Assembly (NCBI GenBank): GCA_045580305.1
Contig: JAZNNQ010000006.1
Span: forward strand, 1-20,182
Direction of reading: 5' to 3'
Origin: RGIG7332 sp045580305
GTDB lineage: Bacteria > Bacillota > Clostridia > Oscillospirales > JAAYXM01
Length of the DNA: 20,182 nt
In this document: piece by piece, positions 6,150-12,511 of the stretch
Numbering within the stretch: the first letter of the stretch is position 1
Layout: each line of letters begins with the position of its first letter
Notes under the pieces: generated by a model
What the model was told of the DNA's origin: nothing
Database searches by the model: none
Seen by the model: the letters and a program-made list of their open reading frames with translations, nothing else
Program-made: the position numbers and the translations under genes

Positions 6150-6604
6150 GTGCATATTGATATTACATAGCCATCAACTATTTCCATGTGCATATTGGGC
6201 ACATCAAAAACATTAAAGGAAAGATCCTTTGAAATACCTGTACCGAGGCACTTGAGATATGCCTCCTTCATCGTCCAGATTTTAAAGAATTCAAGATCCT
6301 TATCCTCGGAATTTTCGATAGCAGCTATCTCTTCGGGGTGGAATTTCTCTGCCACCCGTTTGCGGTATTCCCTTATTTTTTCAATATCAACGCCTACCTC
6401 ACTATCGGCAAAGGCGCAGACCACATATTCACCTGAGTGTGAAATGTTGAAATGGAGCCCGTCGATATAGGGTTTTCCGTTTTCTCCGATATGTATTTCC
6501 GGTGCATAGCCAAGCTTTTCTTCCGCTATTTTCAAAGCCAGTTTCCGTCCTGCAAGATGTGCATCCTTCGGAGAGGACACCTTTTCTGAATACAACTCAA
6601 CCAT
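6128..6604 (-). CDS. 4'-phosphopantetheinyl transferase superfamily protein
   Basis: Transfers the 4'-phosphopantetheine arm of coenzyme A to a carrier protein. The 158-residue product carries the family motifs: FNISHSGEYVVCAF (residues 52-65), GVDIEKI (71-77, metal ligands Asp73 and Glu75) and FFKIWTMKEAYLKCLGTGI (106-124, with Trp110, Glu114, Lys118). It is shorter than Sfp (about 220 residues), the missing part being mostly N-terminal, but such compact forms are common in Clostridia. A GAGGTGG ribosome site overlaps the end of the preceding gene (9-base gap), making it the last gene of the minus-strand run. No carrier protein or synthase gene is nearby, so the target is unknown; housekeeping ACP or another carrier are both possible. 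Confidence 0.92.
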   Translation of the reverse strand: MVELYSEKVSSPKDAHLAGRKLALKIAEEKLGYAPEIHIGENGKPYIDGLHFNISHSGEYVVCAFADSEVGVDIEKIREYRKRVAEKFHPEEIAAIENSEDKDLEFFKIWTMKEAYLKCLGTGISKDLSFNVFDVPNMHMEIVDGYVISICTKEATVV

Positions 6605-6613
6605 AGCGCCACC

Positions 6614-6958
6614 TCAGTTTGAAATCGCATCCACAAGGGACGCGCCCTCGATGGTGATAACGATCTTGTTGGGCACACAGACGATAGACTCGCCCTCCCG
6701 GGAGATGGCACCGGTTTTAACACACACCTGATCGGGACATTCAGCGCTTGAAATGGCGATGGCACCGTCTTTGACGATAACCGTGGCATTTTCTATCTGG
6801 AGGGTGGTATCGGTGCCAAGGGGCAACTTATGTACATTCCCCATCTGCTGAATTTCAGCATAAGTGCCGGTTGAAGACATAGCGGGATACAGCCAGATGC
6901 CAAGCGCGCAAATGAGCACCACAGCAATTACTATAAAATCAGCGCATCGCCACTTCAT
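6614..6958 (-). CDS. NusG domain II-containing membrane-anchored protein
   Basis: The 114-residue product starts with one hydrophobic helix (FIVIAVVLICALGIWLYP, residues 7-24), followed by an extracytoplasmic NusG-domain-II-like beta-domain ending ...VCVPNKIVITIEG. The segment ECPDQVCVKTG (with a Cys pair) is typical of this small family. Despite the name it is not the transcription factor NusG. Such genes are often found beside apbE or Rnf-type redox genes in Firmicutes, as here. I chose ATG 6958 with GAGGGG 7 bases upstream; the in-frame ATG 6973 lies within the ribosome-site region. The start overlaps the end of apbE by 20 bases, indicating coupled expression. Its function is not established. 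Confidence 0.88.
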   Translation of the reverse strand: MKWRCADFIVIAVVLICALGIWLYPAMSSTGTYAEIQQMGNVHKLPLGTDTTLQIENATVIVKDGAIAISSAECPDQVCVKTGAISREGESIVCVPNKIVITIEGASLVDAISN

Positions 6959-7847
6959 ATGTATACCCCTCATTTGTCAGATTAAAATTCATCACACCTT
7001 CGGTAACAATAACCTTATCATCGAAAACGAAAATCGCTTCAAAATCATCACTTTCACGCCAGAATTCAAGGGCACGATCATAACCCATTACAAAAAGTGC
7101 GGTGGAATAGGCATCGGCAAGTGCGCCGTTATCCGAAATAATGGTGACACCGCGGAGACCGTTTGATGCGGGGAAACCCGTTTTAGCATCTAAAATATGG
7201 TGATAGCGAACGCCGTTTTCCTCAAAATACCGCTCATAATCACCGGAAGAAACCACGAATTTATCTGTCACACCGACAGTGGCAAGGTAGGAATTACTGT
7301 CACCCTCGGGGTCACGGATACCCACGACCCAAGGTGAGCCGTCGGGCTTTGAGCCAAAGGCAATAATGTTGCCGCCAAGAGAGATAATAGCACTGCTTGA
7401 GGACGAGCGGTTAAGGCGCGCCACAAGCTCGTCACTTAAAGCGCCCTTTGCAATGGCGCTGAGGTTTAACTTGCTACCGGTCAGCGCTTCTGCTATTTCC
7501 GAATCGGTTGGGATCTTACCCTTATTCCACAAATCAATCAAATCACCCAGCGTAGGATCAAAGGCACCGTCTGTTTTTTCCTTATAGGAAAGGGCGGCGT
7601 TTAAAACCTTAGAAAAGGTTTCGCTCTCGGATGTTGCGCCGTTATTTACAGCGTTTAGATCGCTATCCTCGCGGGTGGGGGAAAAGAGTGCATCGTATTC
7701 ATTTACCGCTTCGACAAGGGGTGCAATTTCACCGTCGTATACGGTGAAATCCATAACCGTATCCATGGCGAAGGTGGTTTGCTTTGCAGGAGTAGGCGCG
7801 CAAGAGCAAAGCAGTAGCAATATTGGAATTAAAAGAAATTTTCTCAT
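6939..7847 (-). CDS. apbE: FAD:protein FMN transferase (ApbE family lipoprotein)
   Basis: ApbE-type enzymes attach FMN through a phosphoester bond to Thr/Ser of extracytoplasmic redox proteins such as RnfG, RnfD and FMN-binding-domain proteins. From ATG 7847 the product has 302 residues. It begins with a lipoprotein signal ending LLCSC (lipidated Cys16), then QTTFAMDTVMDFTVY, AIAKGALSDELV, SLGGNIIAFG, WVVGIRDPEG, SSGDYERYF, YHHILDAKTGFPA and GALADAYSTALFVMG, in the family order. The Mg-binding ADAYSTA motif is intact. In-frame GTG and TTG starts at 7859 and 7856 would lengthen the signal peptide by four residues or fewer. No obvious flavinylated substrate is encoded in the window. Confidence 0.95.
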   Translation of the reverse strand: MRKFLLIPILLLLCSCAPTPAKQTTFAMDTVMDFTVYDGEIAPLVEAVNEYDALFSPTREDSDLNAVNNGATSESETFSKVLNAALSYKEKTDGAFDPTLGDLIDLWNKGKIPTDSEIAEALTGSKLNLSAIAKGALSDELVARLNRSSSSSAIISLGGNIIAFGSKPDGSPWVVGIRDPEGDSNSYLATVGVTDKFVVSSGDYERYFEENGVRYHHILDAKTGFPASNGLRGVTIISDNGALADAYSTALFVMGYDRALEFWRESDDFEAIFVFDDKVIVTEGVMNFNLTNEGYTYEVAMR

Positions 7848-7903
7848 TAAAAGCAACACCTGTTTTTTCTTTTATGGTAACATATAGCCGCGAAAAACAC
7901 AAG

Positions 7904-8254
7904 TTATCTTTTCCTCTTGCGGAAAAACTCGTTTATTCCGATGATAATGAGAAAACCTCCGAAAATCCTGCGGGAAAGACCCTGATCAAAGCGGGAAAGA
8001 ATGAGCGAGCTTGCAATCGTGGCAACGAGGCCGGGAATGGCGGTCCACAAAAATGTCTTAAAATCAACCAGGTGATTTTTAATATGCCCGAAAAGCGAAG
8101 ACCCGGCAGTGGGGATAAAGTAGAGCAGATTTATACCCTGGGCCTGAAGCTGAGGGATGCCGAGAAAATTAGTCATAACTATAATGAGCAGAGTGCCGCC
8201 GCCAATACCGAAGCCTGAGAGAACACCGGTCAGTAACGCAAAGATAAAGCTCAA
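7904..8254 (-). CDS. Half-size TauE/SafE (TSUP) family transporter, second gene
   Basis: The 116-residue protein is one four-helix repeat of the TSUP (TauE/SafE) anion exporter family, with the first-helix motif GVLSGFGIGGGTLLIIVM near residues 10-27, further hydrophobic segments in the middle and C-terminus, and a basic tail (FFRKRKR). Full TSUP proteins have two such repeats in about 250 residues. The start codon is TTG (8252-8254) overlapping the previous stop as TTGA, with TCAGGAG 9 bases upstream. The ribosome site argues for a genuine separate gene rather than a frameshift. The substrate is unknown; sulfur-containing anions are typical for the family. Confidence 0.88.
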   Translation of the reverse strand: MSFIFALLTGVLSGFGIGGGTLLIIVMTNFLGIPQLQAQGINLLYFIPTAGSSLFGHIKNHLVDFKTFLWTAIPGLVATIASSLILSRFDQGLSRRIFGGFLIIIGINEFFRKRKR

Positions 8255-8607
8255 AAGAATAAACTCCTGACTCCACCGTAAATTATAAAGGCACCGAGGA
8301 TCTTGTGTAAAAGTCCGGTGGGAACTTTTTTGAAAATAAACCCGCTTATTATACCGCCCAAAAGTCCACCTGCAAGATAGGGAAGTGCGGTCATAAGGGA
8401 CAGATCGTACTTCAGCAGATATATAATTGCAGAGGCTATGCTCATTGGTAAAATCACCGCAACCGAGGTGGCAAAGGCGGTCTTGTCGTTAAGCTTTAGC
8501 CATTTGCAGAAAAGCGGGACTAAGATCATACCGCCGCCCGCCCCGAAAAAGCCGTTCGGGATACCGGCAAGCAGACCGCAGGTTATGCATTTAAAATTCT
8601 TTTTCAT
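8251..8607 (-). CDS. Half-size TauE/SafE (TSUP) family transporter, first gene
   Basis: A 118-residue protein homologous in outline to the gene that follows it. The N-terminal GLLAGIPNGFFGAGGGMILV (residues 12-31) is the conserved TSUP repeat start, followed by a central FATSVAVILPMSIASAIIYL segment typical of the first repeat, then two more membrane segments. Together with the next gene it would make a complete two-repeat transporter, probably as a heterodimer. The strong GGGAGGGG ribosome site lies inside the end of the upstream Ig-like gene, which it overlaps by 17 bases. The two halves differ clearly in sequence, so this is not a recent tandem duplication. Confidence 0.9.
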   Translation of the reverse strand: MKKNFKCITCGLLAGIPNGFFGAGGGMILVPLFCKWLKLNDKTAFATSVAVILPMSIASAIIYLLKYDLSLMTALPYLAGGLLGGIISGFIFKKVPTGLLHKILGAFIIYGGVRSLFF

Positions 8608-9283
8608 AGCCCCTCCCGTAAAGCAGAATAATAATTAAGAGCATTACACCCGACCCTGCAAGAAAAAAAGATAAACTACCAAGATCAAGCTCGCGGCACT
8701 TTGCGGGCAATACCTCCATGGTCTTTGACACGGTAGTGTTGTCCAATGTGGCAAAAACCGTCACCGTGCCCTCCTTTTTCGGACTGATTTTGCAAAGATT
8801 ACCGCCAAAGGAAAACTGTGAGCTGTCCAGACCCACCACCCGCCAGGAAACCGTGTCACCGCTTGACGGACGCGCGTAAATCACGGCACTTTCGCCGGAT
8901 TTCACCGTGTCCTCGCCTTCAAGTAATATTTCACGGGCAGGCGGTATTACTTTGATTTTTATACTGCAGGTTACGCCATTTTCCGCGGTTGCGGTAAGGG
9001 TTGCATCGCCACATTCACGCGCCTTTAAGGTGCATTTTGTATTGCGTGGTGACAGAGTGGCAATAGCGGGGGAAATCTGCCACTCAATATCACAGCGGGA
9101 GGTAGTGGGTATAAGGTCAACAAATACGCTGCGCTCCTCATTCTGCGGTATGCTGACCGACAGGGTATCGGGCAGCAACTTTTCCGGCAGGGTTTTGGTT
9201 TTTAAGTAAAAATCGCTCCAGAATGCCGCGGAATTCACAGAAAGAGAAAAAGCAAGGAGAGCAGTTATAAAAAGACGCTTCAA
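8591..9283 (-). CDS. Secreted Ig-like (Big-type) membrane-anchored protein, unknown function
   Basis: A 230-residue protein with a signal peptide (residues 1-19, MKRLFITALLAFSLSVNSAA), an extracytoplasmic region that seems to hold two bacterial Ig-like repeats (about residues 42-113 and 114-195), and a C-terminal membrane helix (LSFFLAGSGVMLLIIILLYG) with a short RGYEKEF cytoplasmic tail. The repeats show Big-2-like phrasing such as WQISPAIATLSPRNTKCTL and GTVTVFATLDNTTVSKTMEV. It should stand on the outer membrane face. The start is TTG 9281-9283 with AAAGGTGG 9 bases upstream; no nearby ATG fits. It is the first gene of the run that leads to the TSUP pair and apbE. I do not recognise a specific family. 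Confidence 0.8.
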   Translation of the reverse strand: MKRLFITALLAFSLSVNSAAFWSDFYLKTKTLPEKLLPDTLSVSIPQNEERSVFVDLIPTTSRCDIEWQISPAIATLSPRNTKCTLKARECGDATLTATAENGVTCSIKIKVIPPAREILLEGEDTVKSGESAVIYARPSSGDTVSWRVVGLDSSQFSFGGNLCKISPKKEGTVTVFATLDNTTVSKTMEVLPAKCRELDLGSLSFFLAGSGVMLLIIILLYGRGYEKEF

Positions 9284-9313
9284 AGCGTGACACCACCTTT
9301 TCCTGTCTTTACC

Positions 9314-9348
9314 TGATTATTTTACCTATCTTTGAGGGAAAATAATCA
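9314..9348. repeat. Inverted repeat upstream of the Ig-like/apbE gene run
   Basis: TGATTATTTT (9314-9323) and AAAATAATCA (9339-9348) are perfect 10-base inverted repeats separated by 15 bases. They lie about 30 bases before the TTG start of the Ig-like gene. The arm includes a TAAAAT box on the minus strand, so it could be an operator over the promoter of that gene run, or a leader hairpin. Its function is not shown. Confidence 0.6.
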
Positions 9349-9377
9349 GCAAGTGGGAAAATTTTTAAAAATAGGTG

Positions 9378-9406
9378 TTGACAAAAGAGAAGTTTTATAT
9401 TAAAAT
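9378..9406 (+). promoter_or_regulatory. Sigma-A-type promoter of the tRNA pair
   Basis: TTGACA (9378-9383) is a perfect -35 box, followed after 17 bases by TAAAAT (9401-9406). Transcription should start near 9413, 16 bases before tRNA-Met. It probably drives both tRNA genes and, by readthrough, possibly rsmA. Confidence 0.88.
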
Positions 9407-9428
9407 AACTTTTGCCTTATGGCGAAAT

Positions 9429-9505
9429 GGCGGCATAGCTCAGCTGGCTAGAGCACTCGGTTCATACCCGAGCGGTCGTGGGTTCAAGTCCAACTGCCGC
9501 TACCA
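9429..9505 (+). tRNA. tRNA-Met (CAT anticodon, probably elongator)
   Basis: The 77-base gene folds into a full cloverleaf with encoded CCA (9503-9505). Acceptor arms are GGCGGCA and TGCCGCT (G1-U72 wobble), the D arm is GCTC/GAGC, the anticodon stem CTCGG/CCGAG with loop TTCATAC (anticodon CAT at 9463-9465), and the T loop TTCAAGT. It lacks the GGG/CCC anticodon pairs and C1-A72 mismatch of initiator tRNA. A lysidine-modified tRNA-Ile2 cannot be fully excluded. The T stem GTGGG/CCAAC has one G-A mismatch (51-63). Confidence 0.9.
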
Positions 9506-9514
9506 ATCAAAGAT

Positions 9515-9544
9515 TGGGAGCGTATTTTCAAATTTACGCTCCCA
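9515..9544 (+). other. Hairpin between the two tRNA genes
   Basis: TGGGAGCGTA (9515-9524) and TACGCTCCCA (9535-9544) form a perfect 10-base stem with a 10-base loop. It is followed by CAATTTTGG, too poor in T to be a convincing terminator. It may be a processing signal, a stabiliser of the tRNA precursor, or a weak attenuator. Confidence 0.6.
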
Positions 9545-9551
9545 CAATTTT

Positions 9552-9626
9552 GGCCCGTTGGTCAAGCGGTTAAGACACCGCCCTTTCACGGCGGTAACAG
9601 GAGTTCGATTCTCCTACGGGTCACCA
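9552..9626 (+). tRNA. tRNA-Glu (TTC anticodon)
   Basis: The 75-base gene has acceptor arms GGCCCGT and ACGGGTC, D arm GTC/GAC, anticodon stem CCGCC/GGCGG with loop CTTTCAC (anticodon TTC at 9585-9587), T arm AGGAG/CTCCT with loop TTCGATT, and an encoded CCA (9624-9626). All stems pair apart from one G-U at the acceptor. It lies 46 bases after tRNA-Met. Confidence 0.95.
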
Positions 9627-9631
9627 AGTTT

Positions 9632-9667
9632 TACCTGCAAGGAGTTTTCCTTGCAGGTAATTTTTTT
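9632..9667 (+). terminator. Strong terminator after tRNA-Glu, upstream of rsmA
   Basis: TACCTGCAAGGA (9632-9643), loop GTTT and TCCTTGCAGGTA (9648-9659) form a perfect 12-base stem, followed by A and seven T (9661-9667). The rsmA ribosome site GAGG starts at the next base (9668), so the terminator lies in the rsmA leader. Confidence 0.93.
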
Positions 9668-9679
9668 GAGGTTTTGCAT

Positions 9680-10552
9680 ATGGATCTGAATAACATTAAA
9701 ACTATCAGGGAAATATTAGAAAGACACGGCTTCCATTTTTCAAAGGCGCTGGGTCAAAATTTTCTTACCGCTGCATGGGTGCCTCGCGAAATCGTTGCAC
9801 AGTCGGAAATAGACGAGAGCGTCGGCGTGCTGGAAATCGGCCCGGGTATCGGCTGTCTTACCCGCGAGTTATCTTATAAGGCAAAAAAGGTTATAGCCGT
9901 TGAAATCGATAAGGCTTTAATGCCCGTACTTGAGGAGACCCTTGAAGGTTGTGACAATATCAGCGTTATAAACGAGGATATTCTTAAGGTTGATATTGAA
10001 GAAGTACTGAAGGAATTTGACGGTCTTAAAAAATATGTGTGTGCAAATCTTCCATATTATATAACAACGCCGATTTTATCCCATCTGCTCGAGAGTCGAA
10101 ATTTCGAGTCGATCACCGTAATGATGCAAAAAGAGGTGGCGCACCGTCTGTGTGCCCGCCCGGCAACATCCGATTACGGTGCATTTACGGTTTTTGTGCA
10201 GTACTATTCAGAGCCGGAGATATTATTTGATGTACCAAAGGGCTGTTTTGTGCCCCAGCCGAAAATTGACAGCGCGGTGGTGCGGCTTCATGTGAGAAAA
10301 GAACCGCCGGTGCAGTTGTGTGACGAAAAACTTTTCTTCCGCGTGGTGCGCGCATCCTTCGCGCAAAGAAGGAAACAGCTTATAAACGGAATGACTTCTG
10401 CCTTCGGAAGCGATTTCACAAAAACAGAGCTTTCGGAAATTCTTGAGGAAGCGGGAATCAAACCCAGCGTAAGAGGCGAGACTTTATCTATTTCGCAGTT
10501 TGCGGATATAGCTAATTTGTTGTATAAAAAGCTCCAAAAACAGGAAATATGA
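9680..10552 (+). CDS. rsmA: 16S rRNA adenine dimethyltransferase RsmA (KsgA)
   Basis: Dimethylates two adjacent adenines near the 3' end of 16S rRNA (A1518/A1519, E. coli numbering) with S-adenosylmethionine, a late step in 30S subunit assembly. The 290-residue protein has LGQNFL (residues 24-29), the SAM-binding VLEIGPGIGCLTREL (50-64), VIAVEID (71-77), NEDIL (98-102) and NLPYYITTPI (123-132), followed by the C-terminal helical domain with RASFAQRRKQLINGM. Length is normal. The start is ATG 9680, with GAGG 8 bases upstream; an in-frame TTG at 9674 has no room for a ribosome site. It follows a strong tRNA terminator with no visible promoter between, so expression must rely on readthrough or on a promoter within the tRNA region. 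Confidence 0.96.
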   Translation: MDLNNIKTIREILERHGFHFSKALGQNFLTAAWVPREIVAQSEIDESVGVLEIGPGIGCLTRELSYKAKKVIAVEIDKALMPVLEETLEGCDNISVINEDILKVDIEEVLKEFDGLKKYVCANLPYYITTPILSHLLESRNFESITVMMQKEVAHRLCARPATSDYGAFTVFVQYYSEPEILFDVPKGCFVPQPKIDSAVVRLHVRKEPPVQLCDEKLFFRVVRASFAQRRKQLINGMTSAFGSDFTKTELSEILEEAGIKPSVRGETLSISQFADIANLLYKKLQKQEI

Positions 10553-10591
10553 TAATAAATTAACAATTTTTAAATTTTAGGCATTTTTCTA

Positions 10592-10620
10592 TTGCAAAAT
10601 TGTCAAAAAGAAAATATAAT
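10592..10620 (+). promoter_or_regulatory. Sigma-A-type promoter of pckG
   Basis: TTGCAA (10592-10597), 17 bases, TATAAT (10615-10620). Transcription should start near 10627. An imperfect hairpin, TTTGTAG (10625-10631) with CTACGAA (10636-10642), lies in the short leader just before the ribosome site AAAGGAG (10641-10647). Confidence 0.85.
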
Positions 10621-10656
10621 AGTATTTGTAGAAAGCTACGAAAGGAGCAAATTAAA

Positions 10657-12426
10657 ATGAGTTTAACTAAGAACCAGGCAGTAAACAGCTGGGTTGAAGA
10701 AATGATTCAGCTTACTACTCCGGACAATGTCGTTTGGATTGACGGCTCTGAGGCACAGCTTGATGCTCTCCGCGCTGAGGCTGTTGCAAGCGGCGAAATG
10801 ATTAAATTAAATGAGGAAAAGCTTCCGGGCTGCTACCTGCACAGAACTGCAGTTAACGATGTAGCTCGTGTTGAGGGCAGAACCTTTATCTGCGCTCCCA
10901 CCAAGGAAGAAGCTGGCCCCACTAACAACTGGATGGATCCCAAGGAAGCATACGAGATGCTCGGCAAGCTCTATGAGGGTTGCATGAAGGGCAGAACCAT
11001 GTATGTTATCCCCTTCAGCATGGGTCCTGTTGGTAGCCCGTTCTCCAAGGTTGGTATCGAGCTTACCGATTCTATCTATGTTGTTCTCAACATGGTTATT
11101 ATGACCCGCGTTGGTAAGAATGTTCTCGATGTTCTCGGTGACAGCACCGACTTCGTACACGGTTTACATGCTAAGGCTGACCTTGACGAAGAGAAGCGTT
11201 ATATTGTTCAGTTCCCCCAGGATAACACTATCTGGAGTATCAACTCCGGTTACGGTGGTAATGTTCTTCTCGGTAAGAAGTGCTTCGCACTTCGTATCGC
11301 TTCCTACCAGGGTAAGAACGAAGGCTGGATGGCAGAGCATATGCTCATCCTCGGTCTTGAGAAGCCCAATGGCGAGACCAAGTATGTTGCTGCTGCATTC
11401 CCGTCCGCTTGCGGTAAGACCAACCTTGCAATGCTTATCCCGCCGGAAGGCTACAAGGCTAAGGGCTACAAGGTATGGTGTGTTGGTGACGATATCGCTT
11501 GGATGCGCGTTGGTGAAAACGGCGAACTCCGTGCAATCAACCCTGAGGCAGGCTTCTTCGGCGTTGCTCCGGGTACCAACATGAAGTCTAATCCCAACGC
11601 TCTCCTTACCTGCCAGAAGAACACCATCTTCACCAACGTTGTTCACAACTTAGATGACAACACCGTATGGTGGGAGAAGTTAGACAAGAACCCGCCCAAG
11701 AACGCTATGACTTGGACAGGTATTCCTTGGGACGGTACCGGCAACGGTGCACATCCCAACAGCCGTTTCACCGCACCGGCTTGCCAGTGCCCCTGTATCT
11801 CCGATCATTTCGAGGATCCGAACGGCGTAGAGATTTCTGCTATTATCTTCGGTGGCCGTCGTGCAAAGACTGCTCCGCTCGTATATCAGTCATTTGACTG
11901 GAACCACGGTGTATTCGTTGGTTCTGCTATGGCTAGTGAGACCACTGCTGCTGCAAGCGGCGCTGTAGGTGTAGTTCGTCGTGACCCGATGGCTATGCTT
12001 CCGTTCTGTGGTTACAACATGGCTGACTACTTCGGTCACTGGCTCGAGATGGGCAAGAAGATCAAGAAGCAGCCCAAGATCTTCCACACCAACTGGTTCC
12101 GTCTTGATGACGAGGGCAACTTCATGTGGCCGGGTTACGGTGACAACATGCGCGTTCTCGAGTGGATCATCGCTCGTTGCGAGGATAAGCTCGACGCTGA
12201 TGTTACTCCGATCGGTTATGTTCCGAAGCCTGAGGATATCAACCTTGCAGGTATCGAGGATGAAGTTAGCATCGACACATTAAAGGCTCTCCTTACCGTT
12301 GATCCGGCTCTCTGGGAAGAGGATGCTAAGGGTCTTGAGGAGTTCTATGCTAAGTTTGACAGAATGCCGGCAGAGATGACCAACCAGCTTAACGCATTAA
12401 AGGACAGACTTGCAAAGGCTAAGTAA
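10657..12426 (+). CDS. pckG: Phosphoenolpyruvate carboxykinase (GTP)
   Basis: Interconverts oxaloacetate plus GTP with phosphoenolpyruvate plus CO2 plus GDP; in anaerobes it often works in the carboxylating direction. The 589-residue protein has the family motifs SPFSKVGIELTDS, the kinase loop FPSACGKTNLAML (PSACGKTN at 249-256), the metal-binding CVGDDIAWM (from residue 275), NPEAGFFGVAPGT, and FGGRRAKTAPLVYQS. The PSACGKTN loop marks the GTP class rather than the ATP-dependent PckA. ATG 10657 is chosen over the longer open frame (10600) because AAAGGAG sits 9 bases upstream and the region before it contains the promoter. Codon choice is strongly biased to a few C-ending or T-ending codons, as in highly expressed genes. 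Single gene with its own promoter and terminator. Confidence 0.97.
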   Translation: MSLTKNQAVNSWVEEMIQLTTPDNVVWIDGSEAQLDALRAEAVASGEMIKLNEEKLPGCYLHRTAVNDVARVEGRTFICAPTKEEAGPTNNWMDPKEAYEMLGKLYEGCMKGRTMYVIPFSMGPVGSPFSKVGIELTDSIYVVLNMVIMTRVGKNVLDVLGDSTDFVHGLHAKADLDEEKRYIVQFPQDNTIWSINSGYGGNVLLGKKCFALRIASYQGKNEGWMAEHMLILGLEKPNGETKYVAAAFPSACGKTNLAMLIPPEGYKAKGYKVWCVGDDIAWMRVGENGELRAINPEAGFFGVAPGTNMKSNPNALLTCQKNTIFTNVVHNLDDNTVWWEKLDKNPPKNAMTWTGIPWDGTGNGAHPNSRFTAPACQCPCISDHFEDPNGVEISAIIFGGRRAKTAPLVYQSFDWNHGVFVGSAMASETTAAASGAVGVVRRDPMAMLPFCGYNMADYFGHWLEMGKKIKKQPKIFHTNWFRLDDEGNFMWPGYGDNMRVLEWIIARCEDKLDADVTPIGYVPKPEDINLAGIEDEVSIDTLKALLTVDPALWEEDAKGLEEFYAKFDRMPAEMTNQLNALKDRLAKAK

Positions 12427-12442
12427 TTAATCCTTAAATATT

Positions 12443-12475
12443 AAAAGAGCGAATGGATTTTCCATTCGCTCTTTT
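12443..12475. terminator. Terminator after pckG
   Basis: A 15-base stem, AAAAGAGCGAATGGA (12443-12457) and TCCATTCGCTCTTTT (12461-12475), with a 3-base loop and T-run. It can work on both strands because A-runs precede it. Confidence 0.92.
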
Positions 12476-12483
12476 TGCATAAA

Positions 12484-12511
12484 GAAGAAACCGTCAATTG
12501 ACGGTTTCTTC
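12484..12511 (-). terminator. Palindromic hairpin at the end of the minus-strand lipoprotein gene
   Basis: A perfect 28-base palindrome: GAAGAAACCGTC (12484-12495), AATT centre, GACGGTTTCTTC (12500-12511). The stop codon of the lipoprotein gene (12494-12496) lies inside it. On the minus strand it is followed by TTTATGC, so the T-run is short; it may terminate jointly with the adjacent pckG hairpin. Confidence 0.7.

Noticed and set aside
7860..7903. An internal promoter before apbE (TTGTGT, 17 bases, TACCAT on the minus strand)
   Set aside because: Both boxes match the consensus poorly; close gene spacing explains expression equally well.
11111..11646. Long overlapping open frames on both strands inside pckG
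   Set aside because: They arise from the biased codon use of a highly expressed gene; the translations are low in recognisable motifs.
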